A DNA stretch of 64,000 nucleotides. Origin: Calocera cornea HHB12733 (taxonomy: Eukaryota > Basidiomycota > Dacrymycetes > Dacrymycetales > Dacrymycetaceae). The notes under the pieces were generated by a model. The model did not search any database and was not told the DNA's origin. It saw only the letters and a program-made list of their open reading frames with translations. A program made the position numbers and the translations under genes. The DNA lies in assembly GCA_001632435.1 (NCBI GenBank), contig KV423947.1:156031-220030 (forward strand), in the 5' to 3' direction. How positions within the stretch are numbered: the first letter of the stretch is position 1; the number at the start of each line of letters is the position of its first letter. Shown here piece after piece: positions 44,702 to 56,244 of this stretch.

Positions 44702-46667
44702 ATGGCAACGAACGGAAAGGTAAACGGCAATGGTGCGAACGGGCATGCGGCCCTCCCGGAGTGGCACAGCACACCGCTCGCCGAGATCCCCAAGGTGCGT
44801 CCATCTCCCCCTGCCCCGAAGTAGCGCTGACCCAGCTATGCAGCTGCACGCCGATCTCGACGCGTCCTTCCGCAGCGGAATCATGTGGCCGCTGGCGAAG
44901 CGCAAGCAGGAGCTCGCTGCCATGGCGAGGATGATGACGGAGAACGCCGAGCTGTGGGCGAGGGGTGCGTCGCGTTGTCATTCTATTCCATTTTGCGGCC
45001 TTGTCCTTGCGCTCCTCTCGCCCATTCTGCCTCCTTCTCCCTCTCGTGACATCCGGCGGGTTCTTCCCACCGGGCATTGTCATTGTCTCTCTCTTGCTGC
45101 AACCGTTCGCCTACCCTCACCTTCCCCTCCCACCAACGTCTACGGTCACCTCCTAACCCCCTCCCCAGCGATCTACGCCGACCTCGGCAAGCCCGAGTTC
45201 CAGGCAAACCTCTACGAGATCGGCGTCTCCCACCAGGCCTTGACTGCCATCGCACAGCTCGACGAGTGGGCGGCGCCGGCCAAGCCGGCGGTCCCCGAGC
45301 GACACGCAAAGTGGAGCCCGACGGTGTACAAGGTCCCCAAGGGCGTTGTGCTGATTATCTCGTGCGTCTTTACCTATTACCCACAGCCTAGGATCCATGC
45401 TGATGCGACTGACGGATGGCGCAGGCCATGGAACTACCCCCTGACGCTGACCATACAGCCGCTGATCGCTGCCCTCGCCGCTGGCAACTGCGCGCTCATC
45501 AAGCCCTCCGAGCTGGCACCGCACTTCAGCGCGCTCTTGGCCGACCTTGTCCCCAAGTACTTTGACCCGGGCGTCGTGCGCCTCGTCAATGGTGGTGTGG
45601 AGGAGACTACAAGGCTGTTAGAGCTCAAGTGGGACCATATTTTCTACACTGGTGCGCATCCCTGGGCATGTAGGTGCAGGGCGGTGGCACTGATATGGCA
45701 ACAGGGAACGGCGCGGTCGGGCGGATCATTGCCCGAGCGGCCGCGCAGCACCTCACGCCCATCACGCTCGAGCTAGGGGGCAAGTCCCCCGTAGTGATCG
45801 ACCCAACCGGGCTCGACCTCGACATCGTAGCGAAGCGCATTCTGCACGGCAAACTCCCCAACGCGGGCCAGACGTGCGTAGCGCCGGACTATATCCTGTG
45901 TCCTGAGGCATCGCAAAAGCCGCTCATGGCCGCGTTCACGAAGACCATGGAGGAGTGGTTCCACGAGACGGGCGGGAAGGCGTTGCGCAGCCCACACTAT
46001 GGGCGCATTGTGAACGAGCGCCATTTCCGGCGCGTGCAAGGGCTCGTCGAGAGAAGCAAGGGCGAGGTGGTGTTTGGGGAGAAGCAGACCGACCCAGAAC
46101 GCTATGCCATAGAGCCGATCGCTATCAAGACGGACGGGGAGGACGACTTGATGAAGGAGTGAGTCTCCCGCGCAAGAAATGGGGCAACGGCACTGACCTC
46201 ACCGAAGGGAGATCTTCGGCCCTGTTTTCCCACTGATCACAATCAAGGACGTTGATGACGCGATCAACTTTATTGAGAGCCGCGATCACCCGCTCAGCTT
46301 GTACGTGTTCACCAAGAATGAAGAGACGAAGCAGAAGTGTATGTATCCTCATGGCACATACGGCCATTCCTCGCTGACCACAACCTGTCTCCCAGTCATC
46401 GCGCGCACCCGCTCAGGCGGTCTGGTATTCAACGACACCATGGATCAGATGGGCATTGGCCTTCCCTTCGGCGGCGTCGGCGAGTCGGGAATGGGCTACT
46501 CCGTCGGCCGCGCGGGGTACGAGCAGTTTACCCACCTGCGCGCGAGCGTCGACGTCCCCGACAATGATGAGGAGGCTGTGTCCTTCCGGTATCCGCCGTA
46601 TACGGAGGAGAAGGTGAATCTGGCGAAGGTTCTCTCGAGGCCGGAGGTTCCCGAAGTTCACGCTTGA
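44702..46667 (+). CDS. Aldehyde dehydrogenase, copy A
   Basis: Exons 44702-44794, 44844-44964, 45169-45361, 45425-45651, 45705-46158, 46208-46338 and 46396-46667 give 496 residues. Motifs of a class-3-like aldehyde dehydrogenase: [20 protein letters not shown], the NAD loop ending in FYTGGNGAVGR, the general base Glu in TLELGGKSP, the catalytic Cys in [11 protein letters not shown], and [10 protein letters not shown] near the end. No C-terminal membrane anchor is visible, so a soluble cytosolic enzyme is likely. It oxidises aldehydes to acids with NAD(P); the substrate is unknown. Intron 2 (204 bp) is several times longer than its counterpart in copy C and stays C-rich. It is the first of a tandem set. 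Confidence 0.93.
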
Positions 46668-47366
46668 AGTATAACGTAATTTTTTCTTGGATGGGAGGAT
46701 ATATCTTAGTGCGAAAGGAGAATCTCTTGGCCAAGGAAGTAATCTTGGAAGAGGAGAGACGGGGGGGGGAAGGATCTGCGCATGATAACACACTACCTAG
46801 CTATCGATAGCAGTCGGATCTCTCATACCACATGCTGACTCTACTACCTCTCCGCCCATGCGTATTCCCGTTGGTTCCTATGCCTCTCCCACTCCGGGTG
46901 GCTGTGCACTTTCCTCCGACAGTCAGGGCCGTCCCCCTGGCGCATGGAAATGCCTCCGGGGAGTGTATGGCGTTCCCCGCGTGACCCGATGCTTCAGGGA
47001 CGCGGCGGGCTTGGCTTCCGCCTCGCCGACTCGCCGATGGCAGGGTCACAACGAATACAGTCGCACTCCGACTCCTCCAGACGGTGGACAGCGCCCGGGA
47101 CATTCGCACTGCTAACCGCCCAGGCCCCCCCTGCCCAAGCCCATACCGCCTTGCCTCTTTCCCTCTTTGCCTCTTGTGGCGTCCTCGCCCGGCGCGCATA
47201 AACATTCAGCCTGACCGTGCTCCCCCCGCCGCCCTCATCGGCTCATCCTTTCGCGGCGATGTGGTCACTGGGAACAGGCACACCTGCTGGACGGGTGACG
47301 GATGACTGATGAGCGGGGTTGAGCCTCTTTCATTTCGGGACATGCTGGCACGCGCAGCCCATCACG

Positions 47367-47373
47367 TATAAAG
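47367..47373 (+). promoter_or_regulatory. TATA box of ALDH gene B
   Basis: TATAAAG, 111 bp before the ATG at 47478, matching copy A. Confidence 0.6.
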
Positions 47374-47477
47374 GCCGCTCGGAATTGGAGGGCTGCGCGC
47401 TGAGAGACCTCGGACTGCTCGGACTACCACCTCCCCTCCTGCTTTGACTTGGCTCCTATCTGCTGGGACAATCCAAG

Positions 47478-49460
47478 ATGGCAACGAACGGAAAGGTGAA
47501 CGGCAATGGTGCGAACGGGCATGCGGCCCTCCCGGAGTGGCACAGCACCCCGCTGGCCGAGATCCCCAAGGTGCGTCCATCTCCCCCTGCCCCCGAAGTA
47601 GCGCTCACCTAGCTCTGGCAGCTGCACGCCGACCTCAACGCGTCCTTCCGCACCGGGATCATGTGGCCGCTGGCGAAGCGCAAGCAGGAGCTCGCTGCCA
47701 TGGCGAGGATGATGACGGAGAACGCCGAGCTGTGGGCGAAGGGTGCGTCGCGTTGCCATTTTATCCCATTCCGCGACCTTGTTCTTCCGCTCCTCTCGCT
47801 CATTCCGCCCCCTTCTCCCTCTTGCGACTTCCGGCGGGTTCTTCCCACCGGGGCATTGTCATCCTCCCTCTCTCTTGCTGCCACTTTTTCATTCCACCCG
47901 GTCCATTCCCCCACCGTCCGCGCACCCTCACCTTCCCGCTCCACCCACGTCCATGGGCGCCTACTAACGCCCTCACCAGCGATCTACGCCGACCTCGGCA
48001 AGCCCGAATTTCAGGCAAATCTCTTCGAGATCGGCATCTCCCACCAGGCCGTGACCGCCATCGCCGAGCTCGACGAGTGGACGGCGCCGCTCAAGCCAGA
48101 CGTGCACGAGCGGCACACAGAGTGGAGCCCAACGGTGTACAAGGTCCCCAAGGGCGTTGTGCTGATCATCTCGTGCGTCTTTAGCCCAATGCCGATGCGA
48201 ATTGACTGATTCGGGCAGGCCATGGAACTACCCTCTGACGCTGACAATGCAGCCGCTGGTCGCTGCCCTCGCAGCCGGAAACTGCGCGCTCCTCAAGCCC
48301 TCCGAGCTGGCACCGAGTGTTAGTGCGCTCATGGCCGAGCTCGTCCCCAAGTACTTTGACCCGGGCGTCGTGCGCCTCGTCAATGGCGGCGTGAAGGAGA
48401 CTACCAGGCTCTTGGAGCTCAAGTGGGATCATATTTTCTACACTGGTGCGCATTCCGGGGCATGTAGATGGGGAGCGGTGGCACTGACATGGGAACAGGG
48501 AACGGAGCAGTGGGGCGGATCATCGCCCAAGCAGCGGCGCGGCACCTCACACCCGTCACGCTCGAGCTGGGGGGCAAGTCCCCCGTGGTGATCGACCCGA
48601 CCGGGCTCGACCTTAACATCGTAGCGAAGCGCATCCTGCACGGCAAGCTCGCCAATGCGGGCCAGACGTGCGTAGCGCCGGACTACATCCTGTGCCCCGA
48701 AGCGTCGCAGAAGCCACTCATGGCCGCGATGACGAAGACCATGGAGGAGTGGTTCCACGAGACGGGCGGGAAGGCGTTGCGCAGCCCGCACTATGGGCGC
48801 ATTGTGAACGAGCGCCATTTCCGGCGTGTTCAGGGGCTAGTCGAGAAGAGCAAGGGCGAGGTGGTGTTTGGGGAGAAGCAGACCGACCCGGAGCGGTACG
48901 CCATGGAGCCGATCGTTATCAAGACGGATGGGGAGGACGACTTGATGAAGGAGTGAGTGTTCCGTGCAAGCAACGGGACAGAACATTGACCTCGCCGAAG
49001 GGAGATCTTTGGTCCTGTTTTCCCACTGATCACAATCAAGGACGTCGATGATGCGATCAACTTCATTGAGGACCGCGATCACCCGCTCAGCTTGTACGTG
49101 TTCACCAAGAATGACGAGACGAAGCAGAAGTGTACGTGTCCTCTTCGTTCAGACGCCCAGTTCGTACTGACGGCAACCTGTCTCCCAGTCCTCGCGCGCA
49201 CCCGCTCAGGCGGTCTCGTATTCAACGACACCATGGAGCAGCTCGCCGTCGGCCTTCCCTTCGGCGGCGTCGGCGAGTCCGGAATGGGCTACACCGTCGG
49301 CCGCGCGGGGTACGACCAGTTCACCCACCTGCGCGCGAGCGTCGACGTCCCCTACGATCATGAGGAGGCCGTCTCCCTCCGGTATCCGCCGTATACGGAG
49401 GAGAAGGTCAACTTGTCGAAGCTTATCTCGAGACCGGAGGTTCCCAATGTTCATGCGTGA
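47478..49460 (+). CDS. Aldehyde dehydrogenase, copy B
   Basis: Exons 47478-47570, 47622-47742, 47980-48172, 48219-48445, 48499-48952, 49001-49131 and 49189-49460 give 496 residues. Every exon has the same length as in copy A, and the first 31 residues are identical by eye. Catalytic Glu (TLELGGKSP) and Cys ([11 protein letters not shown]) are intact. Differences cluster in a few surface stretches, for example [16 protein letters not shown] against AAPAKPAVPERHAKWS, and [10 protein letters not shown] against DQMGIGLPFG. The retained frame and conserved motifs point to selection after duplication. Intron 2 (237 bp) diverged more than the exons. Confidence 0.93.
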
Positions 49461-50213
49461 AGTATTTTTTTTTTCTTGGATGGAGGATATATCTCAGTTT
49501 GCAGTGCGGAAGGAGAGTCTCTTGGCGAAGGAAGTAGTCTCGGAACTGGAGGGACAGGGGCCCGGGATCTGCGCATGATAACACATTACTAGCTATCGAT
49601 ACAAGTCGGATCTCTCATACCAGAGGATGCTGGCTCTACCTCTCGGCCCATGCGCATCCCCGTTGGTTGAGTGATCAATGCGGGGAATAGAGGGGCCCCG
49701 CAGTCGCCGCACAGCTATGCATCGGGGCCAGACGCTTGCTAAAGGGTCGCGCTGCCAACGTTCCTCCACGCGCTAACCCTGCTTGTCCCCTGCTTGTAAC
49801 CTACAGCAAATACGCACTTTGTGACCAGCCCACCCTACGCATCGTCATTGTGCGATCAGTATCAGGAAGCGTCAGGCCGAAGGTGGATACGGCGTGCGGG
49901 GACGTGGCCAACGTTCCGTTGTTTTGGACGCGGTGAACCGACAGCCAGCACACAAGCAGCAGAATGACCTGGACGACACCTCGGTCTTCTGTTGTGTTGT
50001 CCGCGACTTAGCAATCGGTCTGATCCTGTCTTGTCTCTTCTGTGTGCGACAAAGTCCGCTTCTGATCTTGCGGTGGTCGCGTAGCTGATGGCATCGCTGG
50101 CTGGTGATGGGGGCTTGTGCTGGCTATATATCGGCTGATTTCCGACGGTCGCGTTCGGGTTTGGACGTCGCTGTATCACTCTGCCTACCTGTCAACTTGA
50201 ACCTGTCTCGCAG
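49461..50213. promoter_or_regulatory. Promoter region of ALDH gene C
   Basis: The first 200 bp are the 3' end of duplication unit B. The rest is unique, with a TATATAT-like stretch near 50125, about 90 bp before the ATG at 50214. Confidence 0.5.
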
Positions 50214-52102
50214 ATGGCTACCAATGGTAATACAGGCTATACGAATGGCATCGCGGGGCTGAAGTTCGAGCATACACCGATGGCGGAGATCGACCAGGTC
50301 AGTGTGTTTCCCGCGACTCGGTATACAGTTAACCAGAAGTGTACCCAGATCCATGCCGAGCTTACGGCGGCTTTCGAAAGTGGTATCATGTATCCCCTTG
50401 AGAAGCGTAGACATGAGCTGGCGGGCATGGCGCGTATGCTCAGCGAGAATGCCGAGCGGTGGAGTGCAGGTGCGTCACTGCACTTGATCACATCACTTTC
50501 AATCTAATAAGCTACAATACGCAGCCATCACCGCTGATGTGCATAAGCCCTTGTATCAATCCGCGCTGCATGAGGTTACCGCGCTGTACCCTGCACTCAC
50601 TGCGATCGAGGAGCTTGACGAATGGGCGAAACCGCTCGTACCGAAAGTCAGCGATCGGTTCCAAAGCTACAATCCAGTCCTATATAAGGTTCCCAAGGGC
50701 GTCGTTCTCCTCATAACGTTTGTCCGCTGAAACCGACATGATGTCTTGACTGACTTCTGTTCCAGCCCGTGGAATTATCCCGTTTGGCTAACCCTCGCCA
50801 ATGTCATTTCTGCGTTAGCCGCGGGCAATTGCGCGGTGGTCAAACCGTCGGAGCTGGCACCCACTGTCTCTGCTCTCATGTTCGAGCTCGCTCCAAAATA
50901 TCTTGATCCCAAGGTCGTTAGATTCGTCAACGGCGGTGTGAAAGAGACGACAAGGCTCCTGGAACTGAAGTTCGATCACATCTTTTATACCGGTGCGTCC
51001 TGTTCGTTTCCGTATCCATCGACCATATCTCAGCGGATCATGTCAGGTAATGGGGTGGTAGGCAGGATCATTGCTGCTGCTGCTGCCAAGACATTGACCC
51101 CCGTCACACTCGAGGTACGACCCTCCGTGCTATGCACACCACACAAAATGACATTATCCTACACAGCTCGGTGGAAAATCTCCAGTTGTGATTGATCCTG
51201 AAAATTTCGATCCTCTTCTCGTCGCTCGCCGAATTCTATTCGGAAAGCTCAACAATGCCGGACAGACTTGCGTGGCGCCGGACTACATTCTCTGCCCGGA
51301 GTCGGTACTGCCAGCACTGCTTGAAGGCATGGGGAAGGTGATGAAGGAGTTCTTCCCCGACACGGACGGAGATGCGTATAAGCACAAGGACTATGGACGC
51401 ATTGTGAACGAAAGGCACTTCAACAGGGTACAAAGCCTGATCGAACGGAGCCATGGAAAGGTGATTTTTGGGGAGAAGAGAAGCGACCCCGCGACATATG
51501 CTGTAGCACCGGTTGTGATTCAGACCGACGGCAATGACAGTCTCATGGGCGAGTAAGTACATTTTCGGATTCTATCTCGTGCCACCTAACCACGCGAGCA
51601 GAGAACTATTTGCCCCTGTATACCCGCTCATCCCTGTCAAGGATGTAGATGATGCGATAAAGTTCATCAATTCCCGCGACCACCCACTTGCGCTCTATGT
51701 CTTCACTCAATCCGCGGAAGTCAAGCAGAAGTGTAAGAGATATGCGCAGCCACCGGAATGAAAACTGATCGAAATGTCAACCCAGTCATTTCCCGTACAC
51801 GCTCCGGATCGCTGGTTTTCAACGATACTTGGGAGCAGCTCGGGGTTGAGGTACCACTGGGAGGATTTGGTGAATCAGGCTGTCGGTCAATTCCGCCCAA
51901 CCTGGTTTTGAGATTGTTGACTTGTTCTGCAGACGGACGCTCCGTCGGTAAATTCGGCTTCGACGAGTTCACCCATTTCCGAGCGTCGATTGACGTTCCA
52001 GCCGCCGCAGAAAGCCAATTTGCCTTGAGATATCCACCGTATACATTGGATAAGATGTCCATCGTGGACAGTATTGTCAAGCCAAGTATTCCTGAGGTGT
52101 AG
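50214..52102 (+). CDS. Aldehyde dehydrogenase, diverged copy C
   Basis: Exons 50214-50297, 50349-50469, 50525-50717, 50766-50992, 51047-51114, 51167-51552, 51602-51732, 51786-51881 and 51933-52102 give 491 residues. It shares exon boundaries with copies A and B but has two extra introns (51115-51166, inside the TLELGGKSP motif, and 51882-51932 after GFGESG). Catalytic Glu and Cys are present. GC content and codon use are less biased than in A and B, and introns are all near 50 bp. I read it as an older member of the tandem family, possibly with another substrate or expression pattern. Confidence 0.92.
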
Positions 52103-52382
52103 TGGCGAAGGGTTGAGACAGGTTTCTCAAAGTCAATACAGTAGGTACCGGGGGAGGAGAAGATGTTTCCGGAGTTGAGTATGAAGCAACCCGCGTATGT
52201 TTTGCCATTCGATGAGGCTTGTTTGTTCTTGGAGCAAGACTCTGAGACACGAGTGGAATGAAAGAGCTCTGCGGGGATAGTATGTAAAGAGAAGCATTGG
52301 AGAAGTACATGAAATACATCCCAGTGCACGTGACGCCCCGATGCACGACCAGTTTGATTGATCATGGTGGTTACTTGCATAT
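52103..52382. other. 3' flank of ALDH gene C
   Basis: No coding signal; AT-richer sequence between gene C and the broken fourth fragment. Confidence 0.5.
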
Positions 52383-52645
52383 GGGTCGGGTTCCTTGATC
52401 TTCAACGACACCGTCGAGCAACTCAATGTGGAGATACCTCTGGGCGGTGTTGACGAATCAGGCTGTATGCATTCTTTTCCAGACTCAGCAGCCAGAAAGT
52501 CTGGCGCCCACGCCAGATGGTCGATCCAATCGGCCAGTTCGGTTTCAACGAGTTCAGCCATTTCCCGGCGTCAATGGCCGTCCCTTCTTGCGTTACCCAC
52601 TACACAACGAGTTCAAGGAGGGAAACCCTTCCGAATATTCCTGAT
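52383..52645 (+). pseudogene. Broken C-terminal fragment of a fourth aldehyde dehydrogenase
   Basis: The fragment starts abruptly at GSLIFNDTVEQLNVEIPLGG, matching [20 protein letters not shown] of copy C, and keeps the DESG end of the motif where the genes read GESG. The expected intron position is still recognisable (GTATGC donor at about 52465). Beyond it the frame is lost by a small deletion within the part aligning to [12 protein letters not shown], and later blocks (FRYPPYT-like) survive only as DNA similarity. The first 400 or so residues of the enzyme are missing. It cannot encode an active enzyme. Confidence 0.8.
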
Positions 52646-53200
52646 ATCTGCGATGCAAAGGGGAGGGGAGACGATTCACCTGTTTCAGTTTGAACTCACC
52701 AGTGCGTGTTGGGAGAATGTGATGCGTGACTCGTTTGGAATATATGCAGTGGGGATATGCATCATATGTGCGTCGTATTGCGTCCAAAGTCGTGGCCTAA
52801 CCGGCACTCGTATTCGCTGCTCTCATTTACAACTCCGTATATGTAATTTAAAGGGTTGGGGTACAATCCACTCACGATCTACAGCGATACAGGGGACCGA
52901 GCCCGGCGAGACAACAGTAGGAGAAAACGGAGAAACGGATGGGGCATATGGTCACAAGTAGAGAGCGCAGAGTAAAACGAAAAGGAGAGACGGCAGTACA
53001 AATATACCGGGAGTGGAGGGGAGAGGTGGAGAATGGAGAAATAAATGAGAAATCGCTGTACGCGGCAAAGATCGTCCAACTCGTTGGCGACAGCGTAGGC
53101 CCACCCAACGACTCGATTAATGACGACCACTGTCCAATTAAACGCGTGTTTTCATACCCATAGGCACTTCTTCAACCAGGACTGAAGTTCGAAATGGGAC
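52646..53200. other. Intergenic region before the bZIP gene 3' end
   Basis: About 550 bp. A short GA-rich stretch (52900-53045) lies here. No gene seen. Confidence 0.5.
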
Positions 53201-55187
53201 TTAGTAACCGAAACCACCGCTGCGGCCTTGACCACCAACGGGGACGGCGACACTGATAGCCGCGTGTGCACCCTGAGGAGGCGTCATGCCTTGGACTTGG
53301 CCGTGCTGGATGGGAGGGCCGTATTGGGATGGGTGCTGCGGATGGCCCATGTTGGACGCCATTACGGCACCTGGATGTCCGGGATGTTGCGAAAGATGGT
53401 GCGGAACGCCACCGTGCTGAGGGACGCCGCCGGCGGGATGCAGCGGGCAGTCACGATGCGAAGCGAGAGCAGCGGTGAGTCGTTGAACCTGTGGCCCATA
53501 TTAACATCAGAATGCTGGGGACTATGCATACACGCACCTCTTCACGCGCACCACCAAGGCTCGCCTGGAGGCGCTCATTCTCCGCGCTAAGGTATTCGAC
53601 CTTTTGCTGCAGCTGTTGCAGCCACGCCTTCTTGCGTTGACGACACTTGAGAGCGGCTGCAGCTACATGAGTATGCGTATGCATGCGGCGAGTGAGGGAC
53701 GTACCTTGGCGATTCCGTTCCAAAAAGTTCCTCCTCTTCTCCTCATCTGTCTCTGGGCGCTTGACTATCTCCGTCCCGCCTCCGCCGCCTCCACCGTTAG
53801 CGATTCTGTCAAACTCTTCGTCCAGGTGGTCTTCTTCGTCCATGCCGAGCTCGTCATCGTCGTCCATTGACATCGACAGCTGACGTTTCTTGGACGTCTT
53901 GGCGCGTTTGGATGGCCTCGGGGCCGCCTGTTGACGCCCGTTTCCGTTCGTCTGGGTTTGCGTAGCCGGCAAGCCGTCGATCGCCTTACGCTTCGAGTTG
54001 ACAGGCGACTGCGTATCGGTCGTGCTCGCACTGACCGTGCTCATGCGGCGGGGCCGGTTGCCGTTCTCGCCGCCGTCCTGGGTCTGTGCCGCTTGCTCCT
54101 TCGCCAACCTCTCCATCTCTTCACGGCGTGTGAGCTCATGGTGCGCTTGCGAGAGCAAGAACAATCCGGTTGCGGCATGTGCTGTCGCGGACGCGGCCGC
54201 AGGCGCATAGCCATTCTGTCCATTGGCCTCGGGCTGGCCGGGCGCAGGGGCGGGAGCCTGCTGCCCAGGCGGTGGCATCCCGCGGGGGTCGGCGCCGGGT
54301 TGGTAATACTTGCGGTAATTGGCATCGTTTTGGTACATGTTCATTTGTTGATTGCCATTCGGGTTTTGCTGCATGTTGTCGCCACCGGGGCCGGAGGTCG
54401 TGGACAAGCCGTTGAGCACACCGGTGAGTGCGTTGAGCGTATTCGGCGTGATTGTGGCCTCGGGTCCTTGCAAACCCTGCGTGCCGTTCGCGCCGTTTGT
54501 CACCATGGCCAGGAACGCGGCAGTGTTCGGCGATGGCGGAGGGAACGACACTGGTCCGCCCACAAGGGGTGTCAAACCCGTCCGACCGACGTCGGGGGTC
54601 AGGCCGGAACGGAATGACGCCTCGCCAGTGACGAAGGGCGTAAGACCCGACGGCGTAGGACGTTCGCGAGGGCCGGCGAGCATAGCCGGGGAGAGGGGTC
54701 CGGAACGGAGCGACGAAAGGTCACCGCTCTGCCACTCGAAGCCGGTCGAGGGCGAAGAGATAGCCGCAACTGGGGGAAGAACAGGTTTCGGGGTCGTCAA
54801 CGACTTGGAACCATCCGTCGGCGAGCTCGAAAGACGTGGTGATTTGAGTGCGGGCAACTTGGGGGAGCGTTCCCCATTGCCCTTTCCATCAACGAGCCTC
54901 GGAAGGGAGGTGGATGACTGCGAGAAGGATTGCTCGAAAGGATTCGGCTCGAGCCGGAGCGACTGGGAAGGCTTGCTGGGAGGTCGAACAGGTGCCGGCG
55001 CCGATGCCGCAGCGCCATCCACCTTTGGCGGCGTGATAGAGTTGTCCGAGGCCGTCTCAGCCTTGACGTCTGCACCGGTTCGGAGATTCGAAGTAGGCGT
55101 CATGGGTCGAGCTGCGAGGGCGAGGGCCATGCTGGACGGCGAGGTAATGAGGATGCTGGAAATCGCGCGATCAGCTCCACCCGGCAT
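53201..55187 (-). CDS. atf1: bZIP transcription factor of the Atf1/Aft1 type
   Basis: Exons on the complement: 53705-55187, 53538-53656 and 53201-53488, giving 629 residues. The N-terminal part has the conserved LEPNPFEQSFS motif of fungal Atf1 and many Ser/Thr-Pro sites, fitting control by a stress MAP kinase (Sty1/Hog1). The bZIP is split by the first intron: NFLERNRQ ends exon 1, and AALKCRQRKKAWLQQLQQ with the leucine zipper (VEYLSAENERLQASL) is in exon 2. A His/Pro/Gly-rich tail follows (DCPLHPAGG). Members bind CRE-like TGACGT sites as dimers and control stress and development genes. A 29-codon upstream frame stops 3 nt before the ATG at 55187, which may limit translation. A later in-frame ATG (MALALAARPM) could be an alternative start. 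Confidence 0.9.
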
Positions 55188-55190
55188 TTG

Positions 55191-55280
55191 TCAGCATAAA
55201 CAACCTACCTTTACTGCCTCTTTTTTGGTCACTCGTGCCTCGGCCACGGATATGCTCGCTTTCGGATGCTGTTCTGTCAT
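55191..55280 (-). promoter_or_regulatory. Upstream ORF in the bZIP leader
   Basis: ATG at 55280 opens 29 codons (MTEQHPKASIS...) and the stop codon (55191-55193) lies three bases before the main ATG. I tested whether it could be a first coding exon: a GTAGGT donor exists at 55203-55208, but no acceptor restores the main frame. Confidence 0.5.
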
Positions 55281-56244
55281 TGTCAGTAAGTTGTTTATCG
55301 AATGGGAGGAGGAGTCCGTACAGGGAGGGGGGACGAGGCGAAAGGGTGCGAGAGAATGCACGGTGGATGACGTCTGTCTGAAGAGGCACCGCTCTGAGCC
55401 CTGTGTGATGAGCCCCCCTTTTCCATCCAACCGATCTCACCACACTCTTCCCACACGGGAGCAAATTGCATCATGGGTCACTCACTCGCTTGATTCTTTC
55501 CGGTCCGGCCGCGTGATGCGCGCACGGACCATGCGTGCACACACAACAACCATATAGAAACAGCGAAACAGGTTGGGCAAAAGCGTTTCGAAGAGCTCGG
55601 AAAGAAACGACCAACTCTTGTCTTTACCAGTCATTTGCTAGCGAACAAGCATGCTAGCAGTAGACCGCTTTGCGCGTCCGATCGAGCTCCACACCAATCG
55701 GACCCTTGACACCCCAGAGGCTTTTATGACGCAAATTTTGGGACAAAACGCGGCAGCATTTGTTTCCCGTGACTAGCCACCAACAGGTCACTCTCTGCAC
55801 TCTTACAGCACGCAATTGGCACTCGACCACCATTCCCATGGTGTTTCCAGTGAGCGGTCACTTGGCCCGCATTGTGCTGTCCCATTGAAATTGCATTATG
55901 TTCCACTACGGATGTTCCGCTGTATTTTGCTGACTCTTCACATATGAATCTTGGATCAGCAATAATAACTGGCCATCACCAACAGCATTATCAAGTTAAA
56001 TCGAACACAATTTATTTCTCTTCCGTTCGTAACGAGCGCCCTACTCCTGGGGTCCTGGTTCCCGTCTAATTGATCCCGCATTCGTCAGCATCTCCGCCGC
56101 CCGATCGAATCGGCAGCTGTCGCAACGAGCTCGGAAAGCCCTGGAAGGAGATTGTATGCCACGCGAGCACCTGGCGCTGGCGTCCCCCGTTGGGTTGCCA
56201 GCATATTGAACTCCATTTCACCACGACAATACTCGTTTCTCAAT
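55281..56244. other. Head-to-head intergenic region
   Basis: About 960 bp between the bZIP leader and the unknown 674-residue gene. No domain-bearing frame or obvious repeat was seen. Confidence 0.5.

Larger units (their letters stand above)
43711..46876 (+). repeat. Tandem duplication unit A (promoter, ALDH gene, 3' flank)
   Basis: Homologous along its length to unit B at 46884-49667. The shared part begins at CTCCGGGTGGCTGTGCAC-like sequence and ends at CCCGTTGGTT. The coding exons have identical lengths in both. Unit A is longer because of about 420 extra bases at 43793-44214. Confidence 0.88.
46884..49667 (+). repeat. Tandem duplication unit B
   Basis: Directly follows unit A, with a 7-bp junction. 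Homology covers promoter, all exons and introns, and about 200 bp beyond the stop codon, including a matching GGATCTGCGCATGATAACAC word and CTAGCTATCGATA. Confidence 0.88.

Noticed and set aside
43711..49667. Assembly duplication as the cause of the twin ALDH genes
   Set aside because: Copies differ at many silent and some coding positions, in intron lengths and by the 420-bp block, so they are real paralogues.
55203..55280. First coding exon of the bZIP gene
   Set aside because: No acceptor joins it in frame with the main coding exon, so I treat it as an upstream ORF.
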